Positions 1 through 6,730 of a stretch of 13,610 nt of DNA are shown here, piece after piece (position 1 is the stretch's first letter; every line of letters starts with the position of its first letter). Both the position numbers and the translations under genes were made by a program. The notes beneath the pieces were generated by a model. That model saw only the letters and a list, made by a program, of their open reading frames with translations, made no database searches and was not told the origin of the DNA. Source of the stretch: an uncultured Ruminococcus sp. (lineage in GTDB: Bacteria; Bacillota; Clostridia; Oscillospirales; Ruminococcaceae); NCBI GenBank assembly GCA_902772615.1, contig CACYBC010000220.1:1-13610 (forward strand). The letters are read 5' to 3'.

Positions 1-30
1 AAAGCCCGAAGGACATGTCCTTCGGGCTTT
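1..30. terminator. Perfect palindromic terminator, likely bidirectional
   Basis: Bases 1-30 equal their own reverse complement and can form a long G+C-rich hairpin with AAAGCCC and GGGCTTT at its ends. It lies 22 bases past the stop of the minus-strand phosphatase-like gene, so it most likely ends that operon. On the plus strand the hairpin is followed by a T-rich stretch (31-50), so it could also stop transcription arriving from the left. The U tract for the minus direction is partly beyond the window edge. Confidence 0.8.
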
Positions 31-52
31 ATCTTTGTTCTTTATCCGGCGT

Positions 53-709
53 TCAGAGTTCGGGATCCCTTATCCAGAGCACTTCGTACTCACCGTTCTC
101 ATACCTGATGGAAACGACTCCGCCGTTGTTGACGTATGCCTTGTCTCCGTTGACCTTGTCAAGGATCGGCATGAGCAGTCCCATTGATGCTCCGGAACTG
201 ACCATGAGGACATTTCCGCCGCCCGCTTCCTCAGTTTCTCTGCAGATCCTGTTTATGGTATTCATCATCCTGGTCTGCAGTACCTCGCAGGTCTCCGCCG
301 CTCCGGTCTCATCCGTGGATGCCATGACATCCGCAAACACCATGTTGCCGACTTTGCTGCGGTATTCCCTGTAGTCGTATATGCCGGTGGCTTTTCCGAT
401 GCCCTCGTTAAGGAGCACATAGCTAAGGCCGTCATATTTCCCGTAACTCAGCTCCTTGAGTCCGTTGTCGATGCTGATCTCGGGGACGCTCCCGGTCTTG
501 TTCTGGTCCAGTATCAGCTGGGCTGTCTCCTGCTGGCGCTTCAGTTCGCTCGCCCATGCGGAGTCGAAATGAACGTTCTCGAGCATCTTTCCGTCTGCTA
601 CCGCCTGAGCGATGCCTTTTTCCGTCAAGGCGCTGTTCGCCCATCCCTGGATGACCCTCAGCACGTTGTTGACTGTCTCCCCGTGTCTGACTATATAGAG
701 ATTAACCAT
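53..709 (-). CDS. Histidine phosphatase superfamily protein lacking the second catalytic His
   Basis: This 218-residue protein has the phosphoglycerate-mutase/histidine-phosphatase fold. The RHG motif is at residues 8-10 (His9 would carry the phosphate), the conserved SELKRxxxTA segment is at 54-63 with Arg58, and the acid-motif segment KELSYGKYDG is at 85-94 with Glu86. In active members a second histidine follows the late strand as V-S-H-G. Here the same place reads V-S-S-G (170-173), so Ser172 replaces that His. No signal peptide or membrane segment is visible, so it is probably cytoplasmic. The start overlaps the end of the radical SAM gene by 8 bases, and it is the last gene before the 1-30 terminator. 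The substrate is unknown. It may be a weak or dead phosphatase, or a phospho-ligand binder. The fold call is firm and the activity is uncertain. Confidence 0.88.
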   Translation of the reverse strand: MVNLYIVRHGETVNNVLRVIQGWANSALTEKGIAQAVADGKMLENVHFDSAWASELKRQQETAQLILDQNKTGSVPEISIDNGLKELSYGKYDGLSYVLLNEGIGKATGIYDYREYRSKVGNMVFADVMASTDETGAAETCEVLQTRMMNTINRICRETEEAGGGNVLMVSSGASMGLLMPILDKVNGDKAYVNNGGVVSIRYENGEYEVLWIRDPEL

Positions 710-1886
710 CTTTATTCTCTTTCTTAAGTTCTTTCATTATCGAATCAGGGCTCATTCTCCTGCGGCTCATATCCATCATCCTCTCGATCACAGGCTTTGC
801 ATGGGAAAAAAACTGTCTGAGTCCGCTGCAGAGATAATACATGCCGTCTTCGCCGTCGGATGACCTGGCAAAGCGGTCTTTGAGGCATCCTCCTCCGCAG
901 GCGTCGAGATACGGGCACTGCCTGCACTCCGCCGTCAGAGCGGTGCGTTTGGACTGTCCGAAATCATGCTGAAACTGACTGGTCAACGCATCCTCCAGCC
1001 TTGTGGAAGGAAGTGTCCCAAGCCTGTGATCCGTGTCGACGAAGTGATCGCAGGAATAGATGCCGCCGTCCTCCTCGACCACCAATACCCTTCCGCAGGT
1101 TCCGGTCATCCAGCAGAGGGAAGGTTCGCCGCCGGCCCAGACTCTGGATGTCTCGGCAAAGAGCTGCACGTCTGTCTTCCCAAGGTCATTCGTGACCCAT
1201 TCATCAAAGATCTCACAGAGGAATCTTCCGTAGGCTTCAGGCGTCACCGACTCTCTCGTCATGGTTCCGTCCGGCAGTCTGACGATGACAGGGATGAACT
1301 GGATCCACTCGGTGCCCAGGTCTCTCAGCGCCCTGTATGTCTCAACGGGATATGACGCCGAATCGGATGTCACTGTGCACAACAGGTCCGGATTGATGCC
1401 GTACTTCTGCAGTCTTTTTATGGATTCCGTCACTTTTGCATAAGTAGGATGACCGCCGATATCGAGCCTGTTTCTGTCATGGACAAGTTCCGTACCGTCG
1501 ATGCTCACTCCTATGTCGAACCGGTTGTCCCTGAGGAAACGGCACCACTCCTCTGTGAGGAGCGTGCCGTTCGTCTGAAGATTGTTCCAGACCTGCCACC
1601 CTCTGGGCAGATACCTCTTCTCGTAGTAGACCACCTTCTCATAGAATTCCAGCCCTGCAAGCGCAGGCTCGCCGCCGTGCCAGGTAAATGACACCACGGG
1701 GCCGGGGCTTGCTTCTATGGTCTGGCGAATGAGACGTTCCAGCAGGGTATTGCTCATCCTGTTCTGGACTTCATGGGTGGAGTACTTGCCTTTTTCAAGG
1801 TAATAACAGTACCTGCACCTGAGGTTGCATCTCGAACCCACCGGCTTCGCGATGATCGCGAAAGGCTCAGTGTTTCTGGAAGCCAT
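702..1886 (-). CDS. Anaerobic sulfatase-maturating-type radical SAM/SPASM enzyme
   Basis: The 394-residue protein starts with a radical SAM cluster motif, C20-x3-C24-x2-C27, in CNLRCRYCYY. WHGGEP (69-74) and QTNGTLL (104-110) are typical of the anSME branch. The C-terminal SPASM domain supplies Cys258, 264, 279, 321, 324, 330, 334 and 353, matching the pattern for two auxiliary 4Fe-4S clusters. Asp280 directly follows Cys279, where anSMEs carry their proposed catalytic base. Family members oxidise a Cys or Ser in a sulfatase C/S-x-P-x-R motif to formylglycine, using SAM under anoxic conditions. No sulfatase gene is present in this window, so the substrate is either encoded elsewhere or is not a sulfatase. 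The start codon shares one base with the upstream hydrolase stop (TAATG), implying translational coupling. The family call is strong; the substrate is inferred. Confidence 0.9.
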   Translation of the reverse strand: MASRNTEPFAIIAKPVGSRCNLRCRYCYYLEKGKYSTHEVQNRMSNTLLERLIRQTIEASPGPVVSFTWHGGEPALAGLEFYEKVVYYEKRYLPRGWQVWNNLQTNGTLLTEEWCRFLRDNRFDIGVSIDGTELVHDRNRLDIGGHPTYAKVTESIKRLQKYGINPDLLCTVTSDSASYPVETYRALRDLGTEWIQFIPVIVRLPDGTMTRESVTPEAYGRFLCEIFDEWVTNDLGKTDVQLFAETSRVWAGGEPSLCWMTGTCGRVLVVEEDGGIYSCDHFVDTDHRLGTLPSTRLEDALTSQFQHDFGQSKRTALTAECRQCPYLDACGGGCLKDRFARSSDGEDGMYYLCSGLRQFFSHAKPVIERMMDMSRRRMSPDSIMKELKKENKDG

Positions 1887-2647
1887 TATGTTTTTAGATG
1901 CTTGTCAAAGAATGCCAGGGCTTTCTCCCAGGAATCCATCGCCTGCTCCTGGCGGTACATCGGTTTGTCGTAGTACCAGATGCCGTGTCCGGCACCGTCA
2001 TACCTGTGGAACTCAAAGTCCTTTCCGAGGTCTGTCAGGACCTTCTCCATGTCGTCGACTGCCTCCTTGCTGGGCCATCTGTCCTCGTTGCCGAAGATGC
2101 CGAGCAGCGGTATGTTGAGCTGCGGAGCATAGTCGATAGGTGACGGCACACCGGGGACATCTCCGCCGGGATTGGTCACTCCGCCCCAGCAGTCTACTGC
2201 GCAGTCAAATCCGGGGACCGTGCAGGCCGCGAGGAAGGTGTGGCGTCCGCCGGAGCACATTCCGATGACGCCGGTCTTGCCGTTGGAGTTGGTCTGGCAC
2301 TTCAGGAAGCTGAGGGATGCCGCCGTGTCTCCCATGACCGTCTCGTCGGTCACGATGCCGGTCTCTCTCGCCTTCGCGCTGATCTCGGTGGGTGTGCCGT
2401 GTCCTACGCGTTCATAGATGTTCGGGCATGCAACAGCATAGCCGTGGCGGCTGAAGCGATTCGCAGTCTCTCTGAGCCACTCATCCCAGCCGGGCATATG
2501 AGGGATCAGGACTATTCCGGGATAGGGACCGGATCCCATGGGGCGGGAATAATAGACACGGATCTTATCGTTATTGAATCCGTCAATAACGATGGTCTCG
2601 GACATGATGCCTTCATAGTCCGCTGTGTTAAAGGAATTCCAAGCCAT
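1886..2647 (-). CDS. Dienelactone hydrolase-like alpha/beta hydrolase
   Basis: A 253-residue cytoplasmic alpha/beta hydrolase. The nucleophile elbow GMCSGG has Cys131 in place of the usual Ser, which is the signature of dienelactone hydrolases. Asp189 (GNEDRWPS) and His221 (DGAGHGIW) complete a Cys-Asp-His triad. Known relatives open lactones or cleave small esters, but the family is broad and the true substrate cannot be read from sequence. GGAGGT lies 8 bases before the first ATG and decides that start over a second Met at residue 15. The gene ends in TAATG with the radical SAM gene and follows the esterase gene by 86 bases, in which I see no convincing promoter or terminator. It probably belongs to the same four-gene operon. 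Confidence 0.87.
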   Translation of the reverse strand: MAWNSFNTADYEGIMSETIVIDGFNNDKIRVYYSRPMGSGPYPGIVLIPHMPGWDEWLRETANRFSRHGYAVACPNIYERVGHGTPTEISAKARETGIVTDETVMGDTAASLSFLKCQTNSNGKTGVIGMCSGGRHTFLAACTVPGFDCAVDCWGGVTNPGGDVPGVPSPIDYAPQLNIPLLGIFGNEDRWPSKEAVDDMEKVLTDLGKDFEFHRYDGAGHGIWYYDKPMYRQEQAMDSWEKALAFFDKHLKT

Positions 2648-2733
2648 TGAGTCATACCTCCGTTATTAATTCTGTTTCTATATTAATTCTACATTATCAG
2701 ACGACGTTTTGCATCATGGCGGAGCCTTCCGAT

Positions 2734-3681
2734 TTATTCATAAGTATCACAGTCAATATCCCAGAACCTGGTGCTGAACGGCATGTGCAGGTTATCTGCC
2801 TGACCGAAAGGCATATCCTCGGGCTTCGTGGGCACGCTGCCTTCCGGAACGATGGGCAGTTCGCATGTGAGCGGGGGCATCGGCATGGGCTCTCTCGGCT
2901 TTACATCCTGTTTCATGCCGAGTTCGTTCTGCAGGAACTGCCAGCATCCCTCGAACCAGTCATCCACGCAGGGAGACGCGGTCCCGTCCCGCTCAAGGAA
3001 CCTGTTCTGGGAACTGGTGGATCCGTGGTCGCCGTTGGATGAGATATACACTCCGAATGGTCTCTTGCGGCGTTCCATCATTTCCACCATAGCTATGGTC
3101 TGGTATACGGAAACCAGCGAATCCTTCCTCGCATGATGGAAGAACGCAGGAGGAGTCTGCTCTCCTACCAGATCTCCGTTGGCGACATATGTCAGCTGCG
3201 CATCGTCGGTCTGCTGTCCGCAGTACATCGGGCCGAAGCCGAGCACCATGGCGTTTGGCTTCCCCTCTTCCCCGGTGCATCCCGCAGCCTGCATCAGATC
3301 AGACCTGTTCCACAGGTTGCCGCATGTCATGCATATGAAGGCTCCGGCGGAGCCGCCCCCTATGACTATTCTGTCGGGATCCACGGACCACTCTTCGCTG
3401 TGGTCCCTGACCAGCTTTATGGCTTTCATAAGATCGATGGTCACCTGAGGGAACCTGTATGCTCTTCCCACAGGATATACATATGTGCAGGACACGCGGA
3501 ATCCCCTCTCCACGAGTCTGGAGGCGATCTCACCGCGGTCTGTCTCCACACACATCATGAAAGCTCCGCCGGGCACATAGATAAGCGCGGGAGCCTTGCC
3601 TACGGCAGGCTTCTCGTCATAGATATCCACCATCAGTCTGGCAGAACCGTCTCTGTTTAGATCGAATCTTTCTGTTCGCAT
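2734..3681 (-). CDS. Alpha/beta hydrolase (esterase/lipase type) with C-terminal tail
   Basis: The protein is 315 residues from the ATG at 3681. This start is chosen over the upstream ATG at 3747 because AGGTGG sits just in front of it and because the longer version would run through the predicted promoter. It has an oxyanion-hole motif YVPGGAF (35-41), a nucleophile elbow GGGSAG with Ser111, Asp187 in HHARKDSLV and His219 in NGDHGS, giving a classic Ser-Asp-His triad. Relatives cleave acetyl or other short acyl esters, including on sugars. Residues from about 258 to 315 form a Pro- and Met-rich tail outside the hydrolase core (PREPMPMPPL and onward), which I do not recognise. No signal peptide is seen. 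It is the first gene of the minus-strand operon and diverges from luxS. Confidence 0.85.
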   Translation of the reverse strand: MRTERFDLNRDGSARLMVDIYDEKPAVGKAPALIYVPGGAFMMCVETDRGEIASRLVERGFRVSCTYVYPVGRAYRFPQVTIDLMKAIKLVRDHSEEWSVDPDRIVIGGGSAGAFICMTCGNLWNRSDLMQAAGCTGEEGKPNAMVLGFGPMYCGQQTDDAQLTYVANGDLVGEQTPPAFFHHARKDSLVSVYQTIAMVEMMERRKRPFGVYISSNGDHGSTSSQNRFLERDGTASPCVDDWFEGCWQFLQNELGMKQDVKPREPMPMPPLTCELPIVPEGSVPTKPEDMPFGQADNLHMPFSTRFWDIDCDTYE

Positions 3682-3717
3682 CTCATCCACCTCGCCTATT
3701 GTCGTTAATATACATAG

Positions 3718-3747
3718 ATTATAATTCCGCCGGTCCCGTCCGGGCAA
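3718..3747 (-). promoter_or_regulatory. Promoter for the esterase/radical SAM operon
   Basis: On the minus strand a perfect TATAAT -10 lies at 3723-3718. TTGCCC at 3747-3742 serves as a 4/6 -35, with an 18-base spacer. It sits 36 bases before the chosen esterase start. The divergent luxS promoter begins only about 10 bases further right, so one bound regulator could affect both operons; I see no clear operator. Confidence 0.6.
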
Positions 3748-3757
3748 ATAAAGCTAT

Positions 3758-3786
3758 TTCCACAGAGCGTCCCGGGGGTTTATAAT
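3758..3786 (+). promoter_or_regulatory. Promoter for luxS
   Basis: A perfect TATAAT is at 3781-3786, 34 bases before the luxS ATG. The best -35 at the right distance is TTCCAC (3758-3763, 17-base spacer), which matches only 3/6, so activator help is possible. The short leader contains GGAAAG 13 bases before the ATG and otherwise has no strong ribosome binding site. Confidence 0.5.
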
Positions 3787-3820
3787 TTCCAAAGACGATA
3801 TGGAAAGCGAGAATCATTGA

Positions 3821-4309
3821 ATGGATACTATAGCCAGTTTCACAGTAGATCACATCCGTCTGATGCCGGGGCTCTATGTCTCGCGCAAGGACAGGAAAAA
3901 CGGAACGGTAGTCACTACGTTCGATCTGAGGATCACCATGCCAAACAGAGAACCTGTTATGGACATGCCTGCGGTACACACGATAGAGCATCTGGGAGCT
4001 ACATTCATGAGAAACAGCCCCGTAAAGGATGATGTCGTGTATTTCGGTCCCATGGGATGCCGTACCGGATTCTATCTGGTCATGTTCGGAGACCTGGAGT
4101 CTCAGGACATCTGCCCTTCAGTGCTGGAGATGTGCGATTTCATCCTCTCCTTTGAGGGTGATATCCCAGGAGCAGCGCCTGAACAGTGCGGAAACTGGTC
4201 AGAACAGAATCTAGATATGGCAAAGTATTACATAAGAAAATACAGGACAGCTCTGGCTGAGGACAGGAACTTCAGCTATCCGGGGCAGGAGGAACAGAAT
4301 GAGATTTGA
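3821..4309 (+). CDS. luxS: S-ribosylhomocysteine lyase (LuxS)
   Basis: This 162-residue protein matches LuxS over its whole length. It opens with IASFTVDHIRLMPGLYVSR. The metal-site motif HTIEH supplies His53 and His57, with the catalytic base Glu56 between them. Cys80 lies in MGCRTGFY (the catalytic Cys), and Cys123 in PEQCGNW is the third metal ligand. LuxS splits S-ribosylhomocysteine into homocysteine and DPD, the precursor of autoinducer-2, in the cytoplasm. The start is set by homology, since the Shine-Dalgarno sequence is poor (GGAAAG, 13 bases upstream). The stop overlaps the next gene by 11 bases, and that gene encodes a homocysteine methyltransferase, the natural consumer of LuxS product. 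The nucleosidase (Pfs/MTAN) that normally feeds LuxS is not in the window. All key residues are intact. Confidence 0.97.
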   Translation: MDTIASFTVDHIRLMPGLYVSRKDRKNGTVVTTFDLRITMPNREPVMDMPAVHTIEHLGATFMRNSPVKDDVVYFGPMGCRTGFYLVMFGDLESQDICPSVLEMCDFILSFEGDIPGAAPEQCGNWSEQNLDMAKYYIRKYRTALAEDRNFSYPGQEEQNEI

Positions 4310-5504
4310 GTTTCCGCTGATACTGGACGGTGCCATGGGCACCGAGCTCATCAAGAGAGGCTATACCGGCGAGATAAGCAGTGAGGAATGGTCGCTGCTT
4401 CATCCGGAAGCGATCCGCGACATTCAGAGCTCATACATCGACGCAGGCTCGCGGGTGATCTACACTCCCACATTCGGCGCAAACAGAGTCAAGATGGAAA
4501 AATACGGACTGCGTGACAGTGTCGCTGACTTCAACCTGAGGCTGGCTGCGCTGTCCAGAGAGGTCGCAGGGGACGGTGTTTATGTCGCAGGAGACCTCGC
4601 TCCGTCCAATCTCTTCATTCCATCAATGGCACATGATCATTTCGAAGAGATATACGATACTTACCTCGAGCAGGCTTCCGCTCTGGAAAAAGCCGGTGTT
4701 GACCTGTTCGTCATCGAGACGATCTCTTCCGTCGCAGACGCGAGGGCTGCGATTCTAGCGGTACATGATGTCAGCAACAAACCTGTTATGGTGAGTTTCA
4801 CATGCGACAAAAACGGGAGGACGATGACCGGAGCCGACGTGGCAGCGGCATGCGTCACACTTCAGTCGATGGGAGCGGACATATTCGGTCTCAACTGCTC
4901 ATACGGTCCTGACGATATGGTCCCGCAGCTGAAAAGGCTGTCTGATTATGCCGATGTTCCCCTTCTCGCAAAGCCGAACGCCGGCATCCCGAAGACAGTG
5001 GACGGGAACACGGTATATGACTGTCCCCCGGATGCATTCGTAAAACTGATCCCGGAGATGATCTCCGCGGGAGTCAAGGCCTTCGGAGGATGCTGCGGCA
5101 CCGACGCATCTCACATCAGTGCTCTCGCTTCTGCCCTTAAAGGCACTGCTCTTCCGGATAAAGACAGACATGATGATCTCTTCCTCTCGGTCGAAAGGAA
5201 TGTGTTCCGCATTGAAAAAGGAGCCGCGCCGGAGAGATTCATCCCGTGCGGGAAAGATCTGCGAGCCGACGCTTCCGGATTCGGGAAGAACGGGATGATG
5301 GGCATAGATCTCGATGACGCCGATATCGCTGAACTTGAGTCTGTTCAGTGGAGGTTCAGGAACCCGGTATGCTTCCGCAGCAGCGATCCTGCGATACTGG
5401 AGGCCGCTCTCAGGGTCTTCCAGGGCAGGGCGGCCTATACCGGTCCGCTCTGCAGTGAAGAGCTTGCGCCGCTTATCATCAGGTACGGTCTTGTTGTGAT
5501 CTGA
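4299..5504 (+). CDS. Homocysteine S-methyltransferase family protein with unusual C-terminal region
   Basis: The 401-residue protein has an N-terminal homocysteine-binding TIM-barrel domain (about 5-282). It opens with LILDGAMGTEL, and the zinc-binding cysteines are Cys200 in LNCSYGP and the pair Cys265-Cys266 in GGCCGT. This domain transfers a methyl group to homocysteine to make methionine. The methyl donor (S-methylmethionine, betaine or methylfolate) cannot be read directly. Residues from about 285 to 401 are extra. Their end (RNPVCFRSSDPAILEAALRV, 354-373) weakly resembles the segment S-x-x-P-x-x-L-E-A-A-L seen in pterin-binding domains of MetH-type enzymes, but it is far too short for a complete domain and there is no cobalamin domain. 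The start overlaps luxS by 11 bases, so the two are translated together and homocysteine from LuxS would be used directly. Confidence 0.9.
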   Translation: MRFEFPLILDGAMGTELIKRGYTGEISSEEWSLLHPEAIRDIQSSYIDAGSRVIYTPTFGANRVKMEKYGLRDSVADFNLRLAALSREVAGDGVYVAGDLAPSNLFIPSMAHDHFEEIYDTYLEQASALEKAGVDLFVIETISSVADARAAILAVHDVSNKPVMVSFTCDKNGRTMTGADVAAACVTLQSMGADIFGLNCSYGPDDMVPQLKRLSDYADVPLLAKPNAGIPKTVDGNTVYDCPPDAFVKLIPEMISAGVKAFGGCCGTDASHISALASALKGTALPDKDRHDDLFLSVERNVFRIEKGAAPERFIPCGKDLRADASGFGKNGMMGIDLDDADIAELESVQWRFRNPVCFRSSDPAILEAALRVFQGRAAYTGPLCSEELAPLIIRYGLVVI

Positions 5505-5525
5505 CCGACCTCCCTAAATACATGA

Positions 5526-5562
5526 AAATCCCGGATGACCCTCACACGGTCTTCCGGGATTT
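5526..5562. terminator. Bidirectional terminator between convergent operons
   Basis: AAATCCCGGA (5526-5535) pairs with TCCGGGATTT (5553-5562), followed after one mismatch by GACC/GGTC and a 7-base loop. T runs follow in both directions. It lies 21 bases after the methyltransferase stop and 16 bases after the minus-strand amidase stop, so it can end both transcripts. Confidence 0.9.
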
Positions 5563-5578
5563 ATTGTTTACCATATTC

Positions 5579-6730
5579 TCAGAGGCTGTAGTCCCAGCCC
5601 TTTGAAAGATCGCCGAAGGAGAATATCCTCAGCGTCCCCTTGGTCAGGTTGTATATGCAGGTGTACTGCGTCTTTCCCATGTCAGTGCCGTTGGTGGGAT
5701 CCTGGATGACAAGGCCCAGCAAGTTCATCAGGAAATCTTCCCTCATGCCTGCACCTGCGGTCCTGAACAGCCCCGCCTTGAGACACTCATCCCTGCCGCA
5801 CTCATCTCCGAAGGGATCGTGCTTGGAGACATAATGGTTGGTGACATGGTCTATCTTCGTGACGGTCATGTCATCCCCGACCCACTCCAGCACTCTGGCA
5901 TCTCCGCTCTTGTCCGCCACGAAGATATGATAGTCGGCTCCGGGCATCGACCCCATGATGTTGAACATGTCCGCAAAGGCCACCGCCTCTTCCGTGCTCG
6001 CGCATCTGTCCAGCATATTCCTCATCAGCACTGTATGAGGCACGGTCTGTCTGCCTTCCCGGTTCGTTCTGATGAGTCTCTGGCTTGCGATCCATGCCTT
6101 GCCGTCCTTCTCGTTGACGGCGACCGAGCCATGACCGGCCCTCTTCTGGTAAGGACTCGGCTCCTCGCCCGGCTCCTCGAAGGAGAAATTGTGCTTGTTC
6201 TCGTCAAGTTTCTCTTTATAACTCTCGAACGGTATCTCCTGCCACTCGCACTCGACGGAGAGGGCAAGGATAGAGACGGCAAGCCCCTTCTCGTTCATTC
6301 CGTCCATACAGATGTACGGGCACATGATGAAGGTGGATAGATCGGTCTTCCCGTCATCCGGGACACCCTTGTAAAGAGAACCATTGCGGTAATCAAGCCA
6401 GAACGCATCGGAGACGTTCAGCGTCCGGTATCTGGCATTTGGATTGCGTCCTTCCACTATGACATTGACGCCGGTCCTGAGATTCTTTTTCTGGTTGTAA
6501 GGGTAATGGCTGTAGTCGTAGTTGCGGCAGTACAGCATGTCGCCTTCCAGATTTCTGGTTATGAAAGCCGAGCATCCGGGATTAAACATTGCCATGAACT
6601 GCTGCGGAATATCGTAGTAATCATATGTACAGTCCATGTGGTAGAGGTAACCCTCCTCATCCACACGCTTAATGCTCTCTACGGTCTTTATCTGCTCAGG
6701 ATCAGTGAGCAGCGCATGAGGATTGATCAT
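5579..6730 (-). CDS. Choloylglycine hydrolase-like linear amide C-N hydrolase (Ntn family)
   Basis: The protein is 383 residues from the ATG at 6730, which has GGAAAGGAGA upstream and overlaps the transporter stop by four bases (ATGA). The probable N-terminal nucleophile is Cys53 in PGCSAF. Arg69 and Asp72 in CRNYDY stand 16 and 19 residues after it, the same spacing as Cys2, Arg18 and Asp21 in bile salt hydrolase. MNEKGL (145-150) and ADYHIFVADKSGDARVLEW (265-283) also fit the family. The 52 residues before Cys53 would have to be removed autocatalytically, as in the acid-ceramidase and penicillin V acylase branches. The reaction is hydrolysis of a non-peptide amide such as an N-acyl amino acid, conjugated bile acid or penicillin V. 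The substrate is not determined. No signal peptide is visible, so it likely acts in the cytoplasm on what the co-transcribed transporter imports. Confidence 0.85.
   Translation of the reverse strand: MINPHALLTDPEQIKTVESIKRVDEEGYLYHMDCTYDYYDIPQQFMAMFNPGCSAFITRNLEGDMLYCRNYDYSHYPYNQKKNLRTGVNVIVEGRNPNARYRTLNVSDAFWLDYRNGSLYKGVPDDGKTDLSTFIMCPYICMDGMNEKGLAVSILALSVECEWQEIPFESYKEKLDENKHNFSFEEPGEEPSPYQKRAGHGSVAVNEKDGKAWIASQRLIRTNREGRQTVPHTVLMRNMLDRCASTEEAVAFADMFNIMGSMPGADYHIFVADKSGDARVLEWVGDDMTVTKIDHVTNHYVSKHDPFGDECGRDECLKAGLFRTAGAGMREDFLMNLLGLVIQDPTNGTDMGKTQYTCIYNLTKGTLRIFSFGDLSKGWDYSL

Noticed and set aside
2648..2733. Separate promoter for the dienelactone-hydrolase-like gene
   Set aside because: The A+T-rich gap contains TAATAT- and GATAAT-like boxes but no -35 at a sensible distance, and no terminator ends the upstream gene.
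3682..3747. Upstream ATG at 3747 as esterase start
   Set aside because: The extra 22 residues run over the predicted -10 and -35, and AGGTGG directly precedes the ATG at 3681.
5819..6340. Plus-strand open frame (173 codons) opposite the amidase gene
   Set aside because: The opposite strand has clear Ntn-hydrolase motifs in frame; this translation is a low-complexity shadow.
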